Positions 44,060-53,412 are shown, numbered from the stretch's first letter. The stretch: 58,938 bases of DNA from Natrinema hispanicum (GCF_900111485.1 NZ_FOIC01000017.1:1-58938); one strand, 5' to 3'. A program made the numbers and translations. The notes: generated by a model not told the origin, from the letters alone.

Positions 44060-44439
44060 GATATGAATTTGAGCGCATACCTCCGTCTTCAGGCAGCGGT
44101 CAAGCGGTAGGCTCAGCGAGCTACTCGCAATCGGTTGCCAGGCCGGATTTTCACCATAGCCGCTTTCATGTGGTTCACCGTAGCATGGAGTGCTACGAAT
44201 ACCGTGAGATGCCGACCCCGAACCACAAGGGGAAGCGGATCAGCGGTGGTTCGCACGGCGATGACATGGTATTTGATGGGGCCTGTTTGACCGGGCTACA
44301 GCCCTATACAGGGGAGGAAACGAGAGTTCCTCCGGTATGCTGCCGGTTCCCCTTGAGTGCGGGTTGGAACCTCGAATGCCATACTCGACGGAAATCCGAT
44401 GGTCGGATTCCACGTCCTTCAGGGCGTGGAGGAGGTCAA
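44060..44439 (+). mobile_element. Mini-element B2: tnpB-less IS200/IS605-like element
   Basis: About 380 bp, plus orientation; inverted relative to B1 (25574-25954) and nearly identical across its full length. Left end TGATATGAATTTGAGCGCAT with hairpin CCTCCGTCTTCAGGCAGCGG (degraded compared with B1). Right end has CCACGTCCTTCAGGGCGTGG and terminates GGAGGAGGTCAA. The interior open stretch GTGAGATGCCGACCCCG, encoding MECYEYREMPTPNHKG, is conserved between copies. It lies in the 590-bp gap between phoU and thiM. Confidence 0.8.
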
Positions 44440-44577
44440 CCAGTGCTGCGGTCCAGTGTCCGGAGTTGCTGATCGCCATGCTGCTTGTCTCCAGTTCGAT
44501 TCGACGACGGGCGAACAGCCACCACCAACGGACGGCCGATCCAGCGTCCCAGAACTGTGTGGGACGCGGTCGACTGC

Positions 44578-45411
44578 TCAACGGACGCGCTCTATCTGAT
44601 TTTCCGTCTCGAGTTCTGCCGCGACCTCCGGGGTGAGGCCGGCGATGCTGTCGATGAGATTTATCCGGTAACTGGCCGGCCCGTTGTACTCGAGGTCAGT
44701 TGCACGCTCGCCCGCGAGCCCATAGGCGAGTGTCCCGTGGAGGGCAGCGGCCACGTTGTCTTCGAGACTGCCAGTGAAGGCCGCAAGGGTCGCCCCAAGC
44801 ATACAGCCCGTCCCGACGACCGTCGAGAGCATCTCGTCACCAGCACGGAGGCGATAGAGTCGGTCGGCTCCGGCGACGATGTCTTCGGCACCCGAGGCGA
44901 CGACTGCAGCACCGGTCGTCTCGGCGAGTGCCTGTGCCGACTCAGTAATGTCCTCGTATTCGCCGACGGACTCGACGCCTTTCACCTCGGCTGTCTTCCC
45001 CGCCAGATGCGTGATCTCCCCGTAATTGCCCTTGATAGCGGCAAACTCGACGTTCTCGAGTAAGCTTGTGTGGACCTCGTCTCGGGTCGGCGTCGTCCCA
45101 GCACCGACGGGGTCGAGGACGACCGGGACACCAAGGTCGTTGGCCGCCCGACCCGCGGCGTGTAACGCCTCGATGTTCGAATCGGTCATCCGGCCAGTGT
45201 TGAGCAGTACCGCACCCGCGAGTTCAGCCATCTCGGGCGCTTCGCCAGGTGCATCCGCCATCACCGGTAACGCACCCCAACTGAGAGTGACGTTCGCCAG
45301 ATCATTTTTCGTTACTTCGTTTGTCAACTGCTGGACCAGCGGCTCGCGTTTACGGATCGCCGCAAGCGAGTCCGCCAGCGCCTCACCGGTACCCTCAAGG
45401 TCGTTAGTCAT
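44578..45411 (-). CDS. thiM: Hydroxyethylthiazole kinase
   Basis: A 277-residue ribokinase-like enzyme that phosphorylates hydroxyethylthiazole for thiamine salvage. Motifs PLVQQLTNEVTKNDLANVTL, PVVLDPVGAGTTPTR, FAAIKGNYGEITHLAG and VVGTGCMLGATLAAF (the GTGC anion hole with its catalytic Cys) are clear. The start overlaps thiE by eight bases. Confidence 0.92.
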   Translation of the reverse strand: MTNDLEGTGEALADSLAAIRKREPLVQQLTNEVTKNDLANVTLSWGALPVMADAPGEAPEMAELAGAVLLNTGRMTDSNIEALHAAGRAANDLGVPVVLDPVGAGTTPTRDEVHTSLLENVEFAAIKGNYGEITHLAGKTAEVKGVESVGEYEDITESAQALAETTGAAVVASGAEDIVAGADRLYRLRAGDEMLSTVVGTGCMLGATLAAFTGSLEDNVAAALHGTLAYGLAGERATDLEYNGPASYRINLIDSIAGLTPEVAAELETENQIERVR

Positions 45412-46057
45412 CGCTGCCCACCTCCCCGGAGACGTCGGCGGCCACCTCTCTTGTCGAAGTCGCCGGATCGTCGGCTGCAGTGATTTCGCTGATCATGGCG
45501 ACGCCGGTCGCACCCGCTTCGAGAACCGATGGCGCGTTCGAAGCGGTGACGCCGCCGATCCCGATGACGGGAATCGAGACGGTCGCGGCGATCTCGGAGA
45601 CGAGCTCGAGGCCGGTTCCGTTTTTCTCCTCGGGCACGTTTTTCTTTGAGTCCGTACCATAGATAGCGCCCACGCCGAGATAGTCCGCGCCGGCCGCTTC
45701 GGCTTCGATCGCCTCCTCGACTGTCGCGGTCGAGCAGCCGATGACGGCCTCGGGACCGAGCAGGTCGCGGGCGACTGCAACGGGAAGGTCTGACTGACCG
45801 AGGTGGACACCGTCGGCGTCGATCGCCTGTGCGATATCGACCCTGTCGTTGACGAGCAGGGCAACGCCTGCCTCAGCAGTGCGTTCACGCAACTTGCGAC
45901 CGAGTTCGTAGCGCCAGCGAGCGTCGGTGTCTTTCTCTCGGAGCTGAACGACGTCGACGCCGCCGTCGATCGCGGCTTCGACCACCTCGACGGTACGCTT
46001 CCCGTTGGAAAGCGATTCCTGTGTCACCAGATACGTCTGCCAGTTCGATGTATTCAT
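45404..46057 (-). CDS. thiE: Thiamine phosphate synthase
   Basis: A 217-residue TIM-barrel enzyme joining the thiazole and pyrimidine precursors. Motifs GGVDVVQLREKDTDARWRYE, LLVNDRVDIAQAIDADGVHL and GQSDLPVAVARDLLG, and DYLGVGAIYGTDSKKN are typical. First gene of the thiE-thiM salvage pair. The AT-rich region upstream (46058-46110, TAATATCTTTTATG on minus) probably holds the promoter; no TPP riboswitch pattern was recognised. Confidence 0.92.
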   Translation of the reverse strand: MNTSNWQTYLVTQESLSNGKRTVEVVEAAIDGGVDVVQLREKDTDARWRYELGRKLRERTAEAGVALLVNDRVDIAQAIDADGVHLGQSDLPVAVARDLLGPEAVIGCSTATVEEAIEAEAAGADYLGVGAIYGTDSKKNVPEEKNGTGLELVSEIAATVSIPVIGIGGVTASNAPSVLEAGATGVAMISEITAADDPATSTREVAADVSGEVGSDD

Positions 46058-46311
46058 AAAAGATATTACTTGGTGGTGAAACTAAGCCGCTTCGATTCGA
46101 AGTCTCGAGCGAGCGGTCGTTCACTCCACGATCAAGTGCGTACTATCGCTTTCTCGAGATGAAATCGACTACTCCGTTGAGTCGCTTCTCGACGCCTGAT
46201 CGTCTGGCAGAGACAAAGAACGATCAATCCGGTAAGAGTTGCTCTATCGAAGCTGACAGTGACTGACTGCGCGTGGATCGTTCCGTAACCGTTTGAGAAA
46301 ACAATCAATAA

Positions 46312-46485
46312 TTCGACGATATCGTTGCGCACTGTGTTCGCAAGAAGGGCGGAGACACATTCGCGGAACTCGTTGATCGGCTCGAGCTTCTGTCAGAAGT
46401 GTTCAACCGCCTGGGAATTTATCCCGAGGCGCTGTCTGAGCCACTGCGATCTGTGCCTAGAGCTTTCGGTTCCACTCCTCGGTGG
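46312..46485 (+). pseudogene. Probable transposase N-terminal fragment
   Basis: Frame reads FDDIVAHCVRKKGGDTFAEL then VDRLELLSEVFNRLGIYPEA and LSEPLRSV, preceded by TAA and without a start codon. The pattern resembles the N-terminal HTH region of haloarchaeal DDE transposases but I cannot assign a family with certainty. Its end runs into the lipoate ligase 3' end. The rest of the gap 46058-46456 shows no other gene. Confidence 0.35.
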
Positions 46486-47203
46486 TGAACGTCTCGCTAG
46501 CGCGTATCCGTGCCTCATCGATAACCGCGTTCGGGAGCGAACCGGGCTCGGCATCGAAGCGCTCGGCGAACGTGTCTTTCAGCACAGTGATGATCTCTTC
46601 CCGGCTCGCGTCGACGTAGTCACGCATGACAGCAACGCGCTTTTCTGCGGACTCGATCGCCTTGTCGGAGACTTTTTCTTCGCCGATGCGGAGCACTCGA
46701 AGCATCTCGCTCGTATCGAGTGCGTAGCTCATCGTCGTGTGATGCAAGACGGCGTCGTCTTTGCGAAGCTGTGCCGAGCCGCCGATCTTGCCGTCGGGAT
46801 GAGCAATGTCGTTCAACGGCTCGTGAGAGACCTCGAGTCCACTACTCCGGAGGGCGTCGATCGCCCACTGGTCGAGTGCAGCGTAGCTGGTCTCGATGTC
46901 GTCCGGGACCGCCTCGCGTGGCAGGTACAACGAGTAGGTGATGACCGCCCCTGGTTCGACGTACATCGCCCCGCCGCCGGTGAGTCGCCGGACGACGTCG
47001 ATATCGCGTTGGTCGACGTAGTCGACCGCGACTTCGTCTTCGTACGCCTGAAAACGTCCGAGCGCGACCGCAGGCGACTCGCGATACCAGAACCGCAGCG
47101 TCGGCTCGAGCTCACCCTCGTCGAGCCGCTCCGCCAGAACACCCTCGAGGGCCTGTTGAACCGGCTCGCTGTACGTTCCGTCGTCGATAATCCGGTAGGT
47201 CAT
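46457..47203 (-). CDS. lplA: Lipoate-protein ligase, catalytic subunit
   Basis: A 248-residue biotin/lipoate ligase-fold protein. Motifs FWYRESPAVALGRFQAYEDE, VRRLTGGGAMYVEPGAVITY and DGKIGGSAQLRKDDAVLHHT (with the catalytic lysine in DGKIGGSAQ) are those of archaeal LplA N-terminal domain. It adenylates lipoate and attaches it to lipoyl domains but needs the small C-terminal subunit encoded next door. Start overlaps that gene's stop (ATGA). Confidence 0.88.
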   Translation of the reverse strand: MTYRIIDDGTYSEPVQQALEGVLAERLDEGELEPTLRFWYRESPAVALGRFQAYEDEVAVDYVDQRDIDVVRRLTGGGAMYVEPGAVITYSLYLPREAVPDDIETSYAALDQWAIDALRSSGLEVSHEPLNDIAHPDGKIGGSAQLRKDDAVLHHTTMSYALDTSEMLRVLRIGEEKVSDKAIESAEKRVAVMRDYVDASREEIITVLKDTFAERFDAEPGSLPNAVIDEARIRASETFTTEEWNRKL

Positions 47204-47469
47204 TGGATCGCCTCCAGCGTTGCAGCTGCCAGATGCTCTGCGTCGAACCCAATAAGCGTCGCGTCGACCCCCTGGATCGCCTCGATGAGCGTCGCTCGAG
47301 AAACGTCTGTCGGGTGGCCCTCGAGTGCAGCCTCGAGCGCCGCATGACTCTCTGGTGGCTCGAGAAAGAAATCACCAGTAACGTTGACGTTCGTCACCCG
47401 GTCGTCGTAAGTGACCTCGACCTCGAGAAGCTTTCCATTCGGGACTTTCAGTGTCGCGCTGTCGTGCAT
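47200..47469 (-). CDS. lplB: Lipoate-protein ligase, small C-terminal subunit
   Basis: An 89-residue protein starting MHDSATLKVPNGKLLEVEVT, with GDFFLEPPESHAALEAALEG and EAIQGVDATLIGFDAEHL, corresponding to the C-terminal domain of bacterial LplA. A split ligase of this kind was described in Thermoplasma. The tight overlap with the catalytic subunit supports a bipartite enzyme. Confidence 0.85.
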   Translation of the reverse strand: MHDSATLKVPNGKLLEVEVTYDDRVTNVNVTGDFFLEPPESHAALEAALEGHPTDVSRATLIEAIQGVDATLIGFDAEHLAAATLEAIQ

Positions 47470-47512
47470 TCGTACGAAAAACGGCTGGGAATAGTGCTAC
47501 CGAGCCGAAAGA

Positions 47513-47905
47513 CTAGAACGCGTCGTCTTCGACGGTGATATCGGCGTGCAGGTCCTCGCGAAGCGCCGCGTGTACGTGGCAGATCTCTTCGCCGAGAGCC
47601 GCCAGTTCGCTCGGATCCTCGACATCGGCTTCGACTTTCAGTGTGAACTCGATGGCCTCGAGATCGTCCTCGTCGTCGAGCGTGGCCGATGCGTCGATCT
47701 CCATCCGACCGAGATCGTCGTAGCCGGCTTTTTGCGCACCGACTCGGACGGCGGGGAGGAAACACGACGCATAGTCGGCGACGAGTACCGCAACTGGGTT
47801 CGGGCCCGTCTCTTCCATCGGATCGATGGCGAGTGCGAACTCGCCGATGACGCTCTGGGTGTCGAAACCGTCTTCACTGGTCGTCGTCAGGGAGATATCG
47901 TCCAT
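47513..47905 (-). CDS. OsmC-family peroxiredoxin-like protein
   Basis: A 130-residue OsmC/Ohr-fold protein. The two redox cysteines are C48 in DYASCFLPAVRVGAQ and C109 in GEEICHVHAAL. OsmC-like proteins reduce organic hydroperoxides with lipoyl/dihydrolipoyl dehydrogenase as electron source in some bacteria. It lies between the lipoate ligase and dihydrolipoyl dehydrogenase genes, so such a link is attractive. Confidence 0.85.
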   Translation of the reverse strand: MDDISLTTTSEDGFDTQSVIGEFALAIDPMEETGPNPVAVLVADYASCFLPAVRVGAQKAGYDDLGRMEIDASATLDDEDDLEAIEFTLKVEADVEDPSELAALGEEICHVHAALREDLHADITVEDDAF

Positions 47906-48025
47906 ATCTGTATTGTGTAGTATCCACCATATAGGAAAGTACCTTGTGGATCGAAGATATATAAATACGGTGGAGAAATAGGCCGACTGCAGCCCTGTAC
48001 CAGCTTCCTCGATGACAGCAGATCG

Positions 48026-49855
48026 TCAGTGGGTGTGGACCGATTCGTCACGAGCGTCGGCGGCAGCTTCCATGATAGCCTCCGACAGCGTTGGGTGCGT
48101 GTGGACCGTCCCGGCGAGCGTCGAAAGGTCGGCATCGGCCTCGAGTGCAAGAGCGACCTCACCGATCAGTTCGGAGGCGTTCGGGGCGACGATCTGCGCG
48201 CCGAGAACGCGTTCTGTCGCCTTGTCGGCGACCACGCGAACGAATCCATCGGTCTCCTCGACGGTCAGTGCACGGCCGTTTGCCTGCAGTGGCATCTGAC
48301 CGACGACCGGGTTATATCCCATCTCAGCGGCATCCTCGCGGGTCAACCCGACTGTCGCGACTTCTGGATCGGTAAACACCGCAGCTGGCATCGCTTCGTG
48401 GTCGAGGGCGGCCGGCTGACCGGCGATTGCGGCCGCGGCGACCTCGCCCTCGTAACTGGCCTTGTGTGCGAGCATCGGCTCTCCGGCGACGTCACCGACG
48501 GCGAAGACGTGGTCGCGGCTCGTTCGACCCTGCGCGTCCGTCGGCACGCACCCGTTCTCGTCGAGTTCGATTCCGATCGCCTCGAGGTTCACCGTGTCGG
48601 CAGCCGGTTCGCGGCCGGCGACGACTAACACGGCGTCGGCGGTGAGTTCGGCCGTCGTGCCGTCTTCGGCCTCCGTTGTGACGAGGACGCCGTCATCGGT
48701 CGGCTCCCAGTTGGCAGCGCGCTCACCGAATCGGAACTCGACGCCGTGCTCGACAGCCCGTTCACGAACGACACGCGAGATGTCGTCGTCGTACATCGGC
48801 AAGACGTCGTCGAACATTTCGACGACCGTGACATCCGTGCCTAACTTCGCGAAGACCGTCGACAGCTCCATGCCGATGTAGCCTGCGCCGACGACGAGCA
48901 GCCGATCGGGGGCGTCCGCGAGTTCAAGTGCATCGCTCGAGTCGAGGATTCGCTCACCGTCGGGCTCGAATTTTGGAATCTCGATGGGGCGGCTGCCGGT
49001 GGCGACGATCGCGTACTCGAATGATAGAGTCGCCTCCCCGTCGTCGGTCGAGATGCGGGCGCGGTGGTCGTCGACGAACGCCGCGTGGCCGTCCACGAGC
49101 GTGACGCCGGCTGCGCGACACAGGCTCTCGACGCCGCCAGTCAGCTGATCGACCACGCCGTCTTTCCAGTCGGTCAGCCGGTCGACGTCGACGCTGATCT
49201 CGGCGGAGATCCCCAGATGTTCCGCGCTCGTCGCTTCGTGGGCCACGTCTGCCCCGTGAATGAGCGCCTTCGACGGGATACAGCCGTCGTTGAGGCACGT
49301 GCCACCGTAGGCGTCCTTCTCGACGAGCGTGACCTCAAGCCCGAGTTGGGCGGCGCGGATGGCCGCGACGTATCCACCGGGACCGGCCCCGATGACGAGT
49401 ACCTCGGTCGATGCGGGAACGCCGTCAATGGTGTCCGTGGACGCTTCTGCCGGTCCCGTTGACTCGGTACCCTCGTCGATGCGGGTGACAGCCGGGGTTA
49501 CGTCCTCAGAATCCGACTCGTTCGCGTCGGTTTCCTCGTCCGGCGTCTCGAGTCGCGTTACAGCCGGAGTGTGGTCATCGGCGTCCGCGTCAGCGGAGGT
49601 GTCGCCTGCATCTTTGCCGTCGGTATCGAAGCGCAGGACGACTTCGCCGACGGAGACGGTATCGCCGGGGTCAGCGACGACTTCGGTAACGGTGCCATCA
49701 ACCGGTGCCGACACCTCGATGACGGACTTGTCGGTTTCGACTTCGGCGACGAGATCGCCTTCGGTAACGACGTCACCCGGTTCGACGTGACAGGCGACGA
49801 ATGTCCCCTCATCCGCGCCGTTTCCAAGCTCCGGGAGCTCGAACTCGTAGGTCAT
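48026..49855 (-). CDS. lpdA: Dihydrolipoyl dehydrogenase with N-terminal lipoyl domain
   Basis: A 609-residue fusion. Residues 1-80 form a lipoyl domain with the modifiable lysine K43 in VETDKSVIEV. Residues 80-150 are an acidic linker with the motif TPAVTR occurring twice (96-101 and 120-125). The rest is the flavoprotein disulfide reductase: GAGPGGYVAAIRAAQ, redox pair C187/C192 (GGTCLNDGCIPSK) and C-terminal HTHPTLSEA with catalytic His-Glu. No 2-oxoacid dehydrogenase E1 or E2 gene is near. ATG at 49855 fits the lipoyl fold; 49876 is possible. Confidence 0.88.
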   Translation of the reverse strand: MTYEFELPELGNGADEGTFVACHVEPGDVVTEGDLVAEVETDKSVIEVSAPVDGTVTEVVADPGDTVSVGEVVLRFDTDGKDAGDTSADADADDHTPAVTRLETPDEETDANESDSEDVTPAVTRIDEGTESTGPAEASTDTIDGVPASTEVLVIGAGPGGYVAAIRAAQLGLEVTLVEKDAYGGTCLNDGCIPSKALIHGADVAHEATSAEHLGISAEISVDVDRLTDWKDGVVDQLTGGVESLCRAAGVTLVDGHAAFVDDHRARISTDDGEATLSFEYAIVATGSRPIEIPKFEPDGERILDSSDALELADAPDRLLVVGAGYIGMELSTVFAKLGTDVTVVEMFDDVLPMYDDDISRVVRERAVEHGVEFRFGERAANWEPTDDGVLVTTEAEDGTTAELTADAVLVVAGREPAADTVNLEAIGIELDENGCVPTDAQGRTSRDHVFAVGDVAGEPMLAHKASYEGEVAAAAIAGQPAALDHEAMPAAVFTDPEVATVGLTREDAAEMGYNPVVGQMPLQANGRALTVEETDGFVRVVADKATERVLGAQIVAPNASELIGEVALALEADADLSTLAGTVHTHPTLSEAIMEAAADARDESVHTH

Positions 49856-49876
49856 CAATCCTGACTCAGTTCTCAT

Positions 49877-50447
49877 GTCTAATATTGGCTTTGATCTGCA
49901 ATACTATTGGTGGGTCGGTAGCATGTGATGCTGTCTCATCTGGCCGGAGATACGAAGACGTAGCGGCAAAAAGAGCCAATCGATTCAAACACAGTAGTGG
50001 ATATCTAATCCGACATCAAACAATACCATCCAACTGAACTGTCGAGAGTATCGGACCATCTCCGGTCTCAATTTGATTCGGCATCTACTGTAACGACGGA
50101 CTGTTCTTGCTGTTTGAGGAGAGGGCGACGTATGTGATTTAGACGGTGGTGCCGAAGTCTTCATAAGGACGTGGTATTTTCTCCACGTCGCGTTCGAACA
50201 GTAACGCGGATCGTCTGTTTCGTTCTCGAGCCCGCTGTAGTTCACTAGCTACAACTCATTTCACCATCCGTGTTCGGTTAAGGCCTTACCTCCGTGTTGA
50301 AGGCTTGAGCCACTCGTTTGGTCAAGGTGAGGCGTGATATTTCTGGTTGGCGTGCCCCGCTCCGCATCAGTTCTGGAAGTCTTGTTGATTGGGGATACTA
50401 CTGACACCTGTTGCGCCACACATCTGGTGGCTGCCCGTCTGTGTGCG
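49877..50447. other. Gene-poor region upstream of lpdA
   Basis: About 570 bp without a convincing gene. An 86-codon open stretch on the minus strand (49985-50245) has a serine-, arginine- and cysteine-rich composition unlike halophile proteins and no recognised motif. The region is richer in AT than its surroundings. It may hold the lpdA promoter near 49880-49910 and terminator sequences of the PQQ gene. Confidence 0.4.
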
Positions 50448-52331
50448 TTAGCCAACCAGACAGCGACCGGCGACCTCGAACGAGCACTCGCCGAACGCGT
50501 GGAGGTTTCCGCGGTTCGACCCGAGGAAAACGAGGTCAGAGGTGACTGCTGGAGTCCCCTTACCGGCGTCTTCGTTGCGGCCCAGCTCTGCGCGACCGAG
50601 TTCCGCGCCCGTTGCAGCGTCAACGACGAACAGGTGCCCGTACATCGTATCCCGCTGGATCCAGCCCGTGGCGTAGACTGCATCACCGGAAACGACTGGC
50701 GTCGAGACGAGATCGACCTGTGGCTCGCCCTGCGGGCGCTTGCCCTCGTCGGGACCAAACCGCCACACCCGCTCGCCCGTCTCGAGACGGCGCGCCTCGA
50801 GGCCGAAAGCCGCGGCATGATAGATCAGCCCGTCAGCGACGGTGACTCCCGCATCTGACCAGCGGGGTCCGATCGACCGCTGCCAGCGAAGCGATCGGTC
50901 ACCGCGGTCCAGCGCGACAAGCGTGTGCTGATCGTCGTCCTGGTGCAAGAGCGGCACGAGCAGCAGGTCGTTGACCACGGTCGGGGTCCCGGTGATAGTC
51001 CCCTCCCAGCGCCAGCGTTCCTCGCCAGTCGCCAGATCGAGCGCGACGAGCGCGTCGTGAGAGAACGGAACGTAGACTACGTCGTTGGTGCCGGCCAGTT
51101 GCCACATGCTTGTCCGCTCGGGGAAGGGCACGCTCCAGCGTTCCTCGCCGGTCGCGGGATCGATGCCGTAGATTGTTTCGTCTTGGTGGTCGTCGACGAC
51201 TGTGCTGTACGTCCCCGTCACGACGACATTGTCGGTCACGACGGGCGTGACGGCATCGGGCAATTGCTGGCCACGAGAGAGATTGTCGAAAGTCCACTGG
51301 ACCTCTCCGTCGGTGGTGAGCATCGTCACGCCGGGCTTGGTCTGAAGGATTATCCGGTCGCCGTCGACGACCGTCGAATCCGAGTGGTAGAAGTAGTGGA
51401 ACTCGTCGGTCCGGAAGAGTTCGGTTGTCCACCGGGAGTCGCCGGTCGCCGCGTCGAACGCCTCGATCCACGCCCCGCCGCGTTCGTCACTTCGCGACTC
51501 CTGTGAGTAGGCAAAGTAGAGCACACCGTTGTCGACAACCGGAGAGGGATCGACCCCGCCGCTACGCAATCGCTCCCGGTACCAGACTGTGTGGAGGTCC
51601 GTCGTCGGACCCTCTGTGGTCGAGTACCCGGTGTGGGAATTATACGCTGAACAGGCGCAATACCATGGCCTTCAGGCCGTGGATACGCGCCGTCACTTAG
51701 TAACACGTTCCACCGACAACTGCAGAGCCCGAGTTTCCAATCCGTACTCTCAAGTGAGAGGAATCCGTACAAAGTGGCAAGGTCAGGTCGGAACGGAGCG
51801 GATTCCGAACAACCTTCGGAGGCGGTCTACCCGCCAACCCAATGAGACAGTATTCGAAACGCCGACGTGGTGAACGCGAATCCTCGAAGGGTTCGTCCCT
51901 GTGCCCGTCAGCCTGAGCAAGCCCGACGATAACTCCAAGTATGTTAACGCGTCAACAACTCCCTGCTGGCAAAAACAACAGCTGGGAGTCAACGACGCTG
52001 AAGATAGGAGTAACGGCGGTTTGGCACCGTCCTCAGAAATCGAAGATTTCTGATGGGCTGCACGAGAACTCCGTTCTCGTGAACGCCTGTCAGCTACCGG
52101 CCACGATGGCTGGGTTAGACGCGAACTCCCGTGAAGTGGCGGCGTCCATGGTTGCAAACCTGAAACTCCCACCGCTCGGGATTCCTCCGCGTAAACGCGG
52201 AGGAGGATGTCAATCAGTGTTCGTCTGGGCCAAGAGCCGTCGGCGGTCGGTTTCTCGGTCGAGATGCACCCTGCGAGGGCACCGATCCCGGTGGTACACG
52301 TTGCGAGAATCGACCGGCGGGTAGAGGGCAT
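50448..52331 (-). pseudogene. PQQ-type beta-propeller lipoprotein split by element A2
   Basis: Both halves of one gene are present. The N-terminal part, ATG at 52331, reads MPSTRRSILATCTTGIGALA then GCISTEKPTADGSWPRRT, an exported lipoprotein signal and mature start. It is cut at about 52214. The rest resumes at about 51645 as AYNSHTGYSTTEGPTT and continues to the stop at 50448 with propeller blades such as IEAFDAATGDSRWTTELF, YGIDPATGEERWSVPFPE and LVALDLATGEERWRWEG. Removing the 568-bp element would give an uninterrupted protein of about 430 residues. Function before insertion was probably surface binding or scaffolding. Confidence 0.85.
51646..52213 (+). mobile_element. Mini-element A2 inside a lipoprotein gene
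   Basis: About 568 bp, plus orientation. Left-end hairpin CCATGGCCTTCAGGCCGTGG at 51664-51683, right-end hairpin CCTCCGCGTAAACGCGGAGG at about 52185-52204, and terminal ATGTCAA at 52207-52213. The interior has the family-typical block GGTTTGGCACC and hairpins AGAAATCGAAGATTTCT and CGAGAACTCCGTTCTCG (about 52035-52080). No transposase domain is encoded. It interrupts a PQQ-propeller gene whose two halves are intact. Confidence 0.82.
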
Positions 52332-52572
52332 TGGTACAAGGGTGACAAAATTGTAAAGTATAGGTTTCGGTCGTCCGTCACGATTGTTGTCGAAGACGAG
52401 GTCCCACCCGCCAGTATGGCCTTGTCGAAGCCGGATAACACGGTCCTCAATCCTCGAGATGTCCGACGCAGCGCACGCCGTAACTACAGATGCGGATTGA
52501 TCGTTTGCTGTTCCACGAACTTTCCTAAAATCATCCGACATTCATATATGTGTATAAATCAATGCGTGAATA

Positions 52573-52815
52573 ATGCCCGCTATATCCCTGTTAGGTATTG
52601 TATTATTTGTTCTCCAAACTGGTGTTGGATACCATCTCTATCGTTCACTTTCTAGTAGTGGAAACGGCTCTGGGATGCTAATTGGGGCTATGGTCACAGG
52701 TGTGGGGATCGCATCCCTGTTTATATTTGGTATAATTCCGACTCTTGTGCTTGATTTCGTGCTTTTATTGATATCTGCGTTAGTATCTCGTCAATCAAAC
52801 AACATTACGTCCTGA
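52573..52815 (+). CDS. Small two-segment membrane protein (80 aa)
   Basis: Starts MPAISLLGIVLFVLQTGVGY and has two long hydrophobic stretches (about 3-22 and 35-72, SGMLIGAMVTGVGIASLFIF then GIIPTLVLDFVLLLISALV). The local DNA is AT-rich compared with the rest of the window, which suggests recent arrival. Function unknown. Confidence 0.55.
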   Translation: MPAISLLGIVLFVLQTGVGYHLYRSLSSSGNGSGMLIGAMVTGVGIASLFIFGIIPTLVLDFVLLLISALVSRQSNNITS

Positions 52816-52830
52816 ATTGACCCTTGTCTC

Positions 52831-52965
52831 ATGACTTCCGCGATGCATGAGGCCTCTGTACTTATCAAATTAGGATGCCCGCACAGTAGGTGTGACGCCC
52901 GTTCTATAACACCCCAGCTAGCCGTCTCAATGCATACGATTCTCGAATCGCTTCGTAGTCAATAG
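52831..52965 (+). CDS. Short cysteine-containing ORF (44 aa)
   Basis: Reads MTSAMHEASVLIKLGCPHSR and CDARSITPQLAVSMHTILES, then LRSQ and stop. It has a C-x4-C pair. I do not recognise it; it could be a truncated gene or chance. It sits between the small membrane protein and the antitoxin gene. Confidence 0.25.
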   Translation: MTSAMHEASVLIKLGCPHSRCDARSITPQLAVSMHTILESLRSQ

Positions 52966-53040
52966 TGATTTCTCCTTCGGTGTTTTCGTAGCTTTCACTC
53001 CTAACACTCTTTACAGCGGATGACGTACCCTCATTCAACG

Positions 53041-53412
53041 ATGTCCATCGACCGAGACACCTTCGAGAACACGAGCGAAGACGAGCTCGAAGAATTCTCC
53101 GTACCTGATCAAGTCCTCGGATTTCTCGCCGCCAACCAGGACCGGGCGTTCAAGGCCCGCGAAATCGCCTCCCAGATCGGCGTCGACGAGGGCGCAGTCA
53201 GCACCGCGCTCTCACGGTTGAAGGGCCGTGGTCTGGTCGAACACAAGGCGACGTACTGGGCGGTGACTGACGACGCTGAGCGCCTCGACGGATACAGCGG
53301 GTACGAACGAGCAACGGCTCTGTTCAACGACCAACTCGGTACAGAGGACAAGGAAGCGTGGCGCGAGCACGCACCGCAGGAACCCCACCCGAGCGTCGAG
53401 GACGAACAGTGA
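53041..53412 (+). CDS. MarR-like winged-helix protein, probable antitoxin
   Basis: A 123-residue protein starting MSIDRDTFENTSEDELEEFS, with a winged helix (DQVLGFLAANQDRAFKAREI, then ASQIGVDEGAVSTALSRLK) and GRGLVEHKATYWAVTDDAE. It overlaps the following gene as GTGA, and that gene encodes a MazF/PemK-like toxin, so this is the likely cognate antitoxin and repressor. The ATG at 53041 fits the HTH domain better than one at 53020. Confidence 0.78.
   Translation: MSIDRDTFENTSEDELEEFSVPDQVLGFLAANQDRAFKAREIASQIGVDEGAVSTALSRLKGRGLVEHKATYWAVTDDAERLDGYSGYERATALFNDQLGTEDKEAWREHAPQEPHPSVEDEQ

Noticed and set aside
44444-44577. Minus-strand stretch reading WWWLFARRRIELETSSMAIS as a possible transposase remnant after B2
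   Set aside because: Too short and not matched to a family I can name with confidence; left unannotated.
46058-46110. TPP riboswitch upstream of thiE
   Set aside because: The conserved CUGAGA and ACCUGA-type THI-box motifs were not seen.
46325-47347. 340-codon plus-strand frame opposite the lipoate ligase
   Set aside because: Shadow frame. Only its first part, in another frame, resembles a transposase fragment, reported separately.
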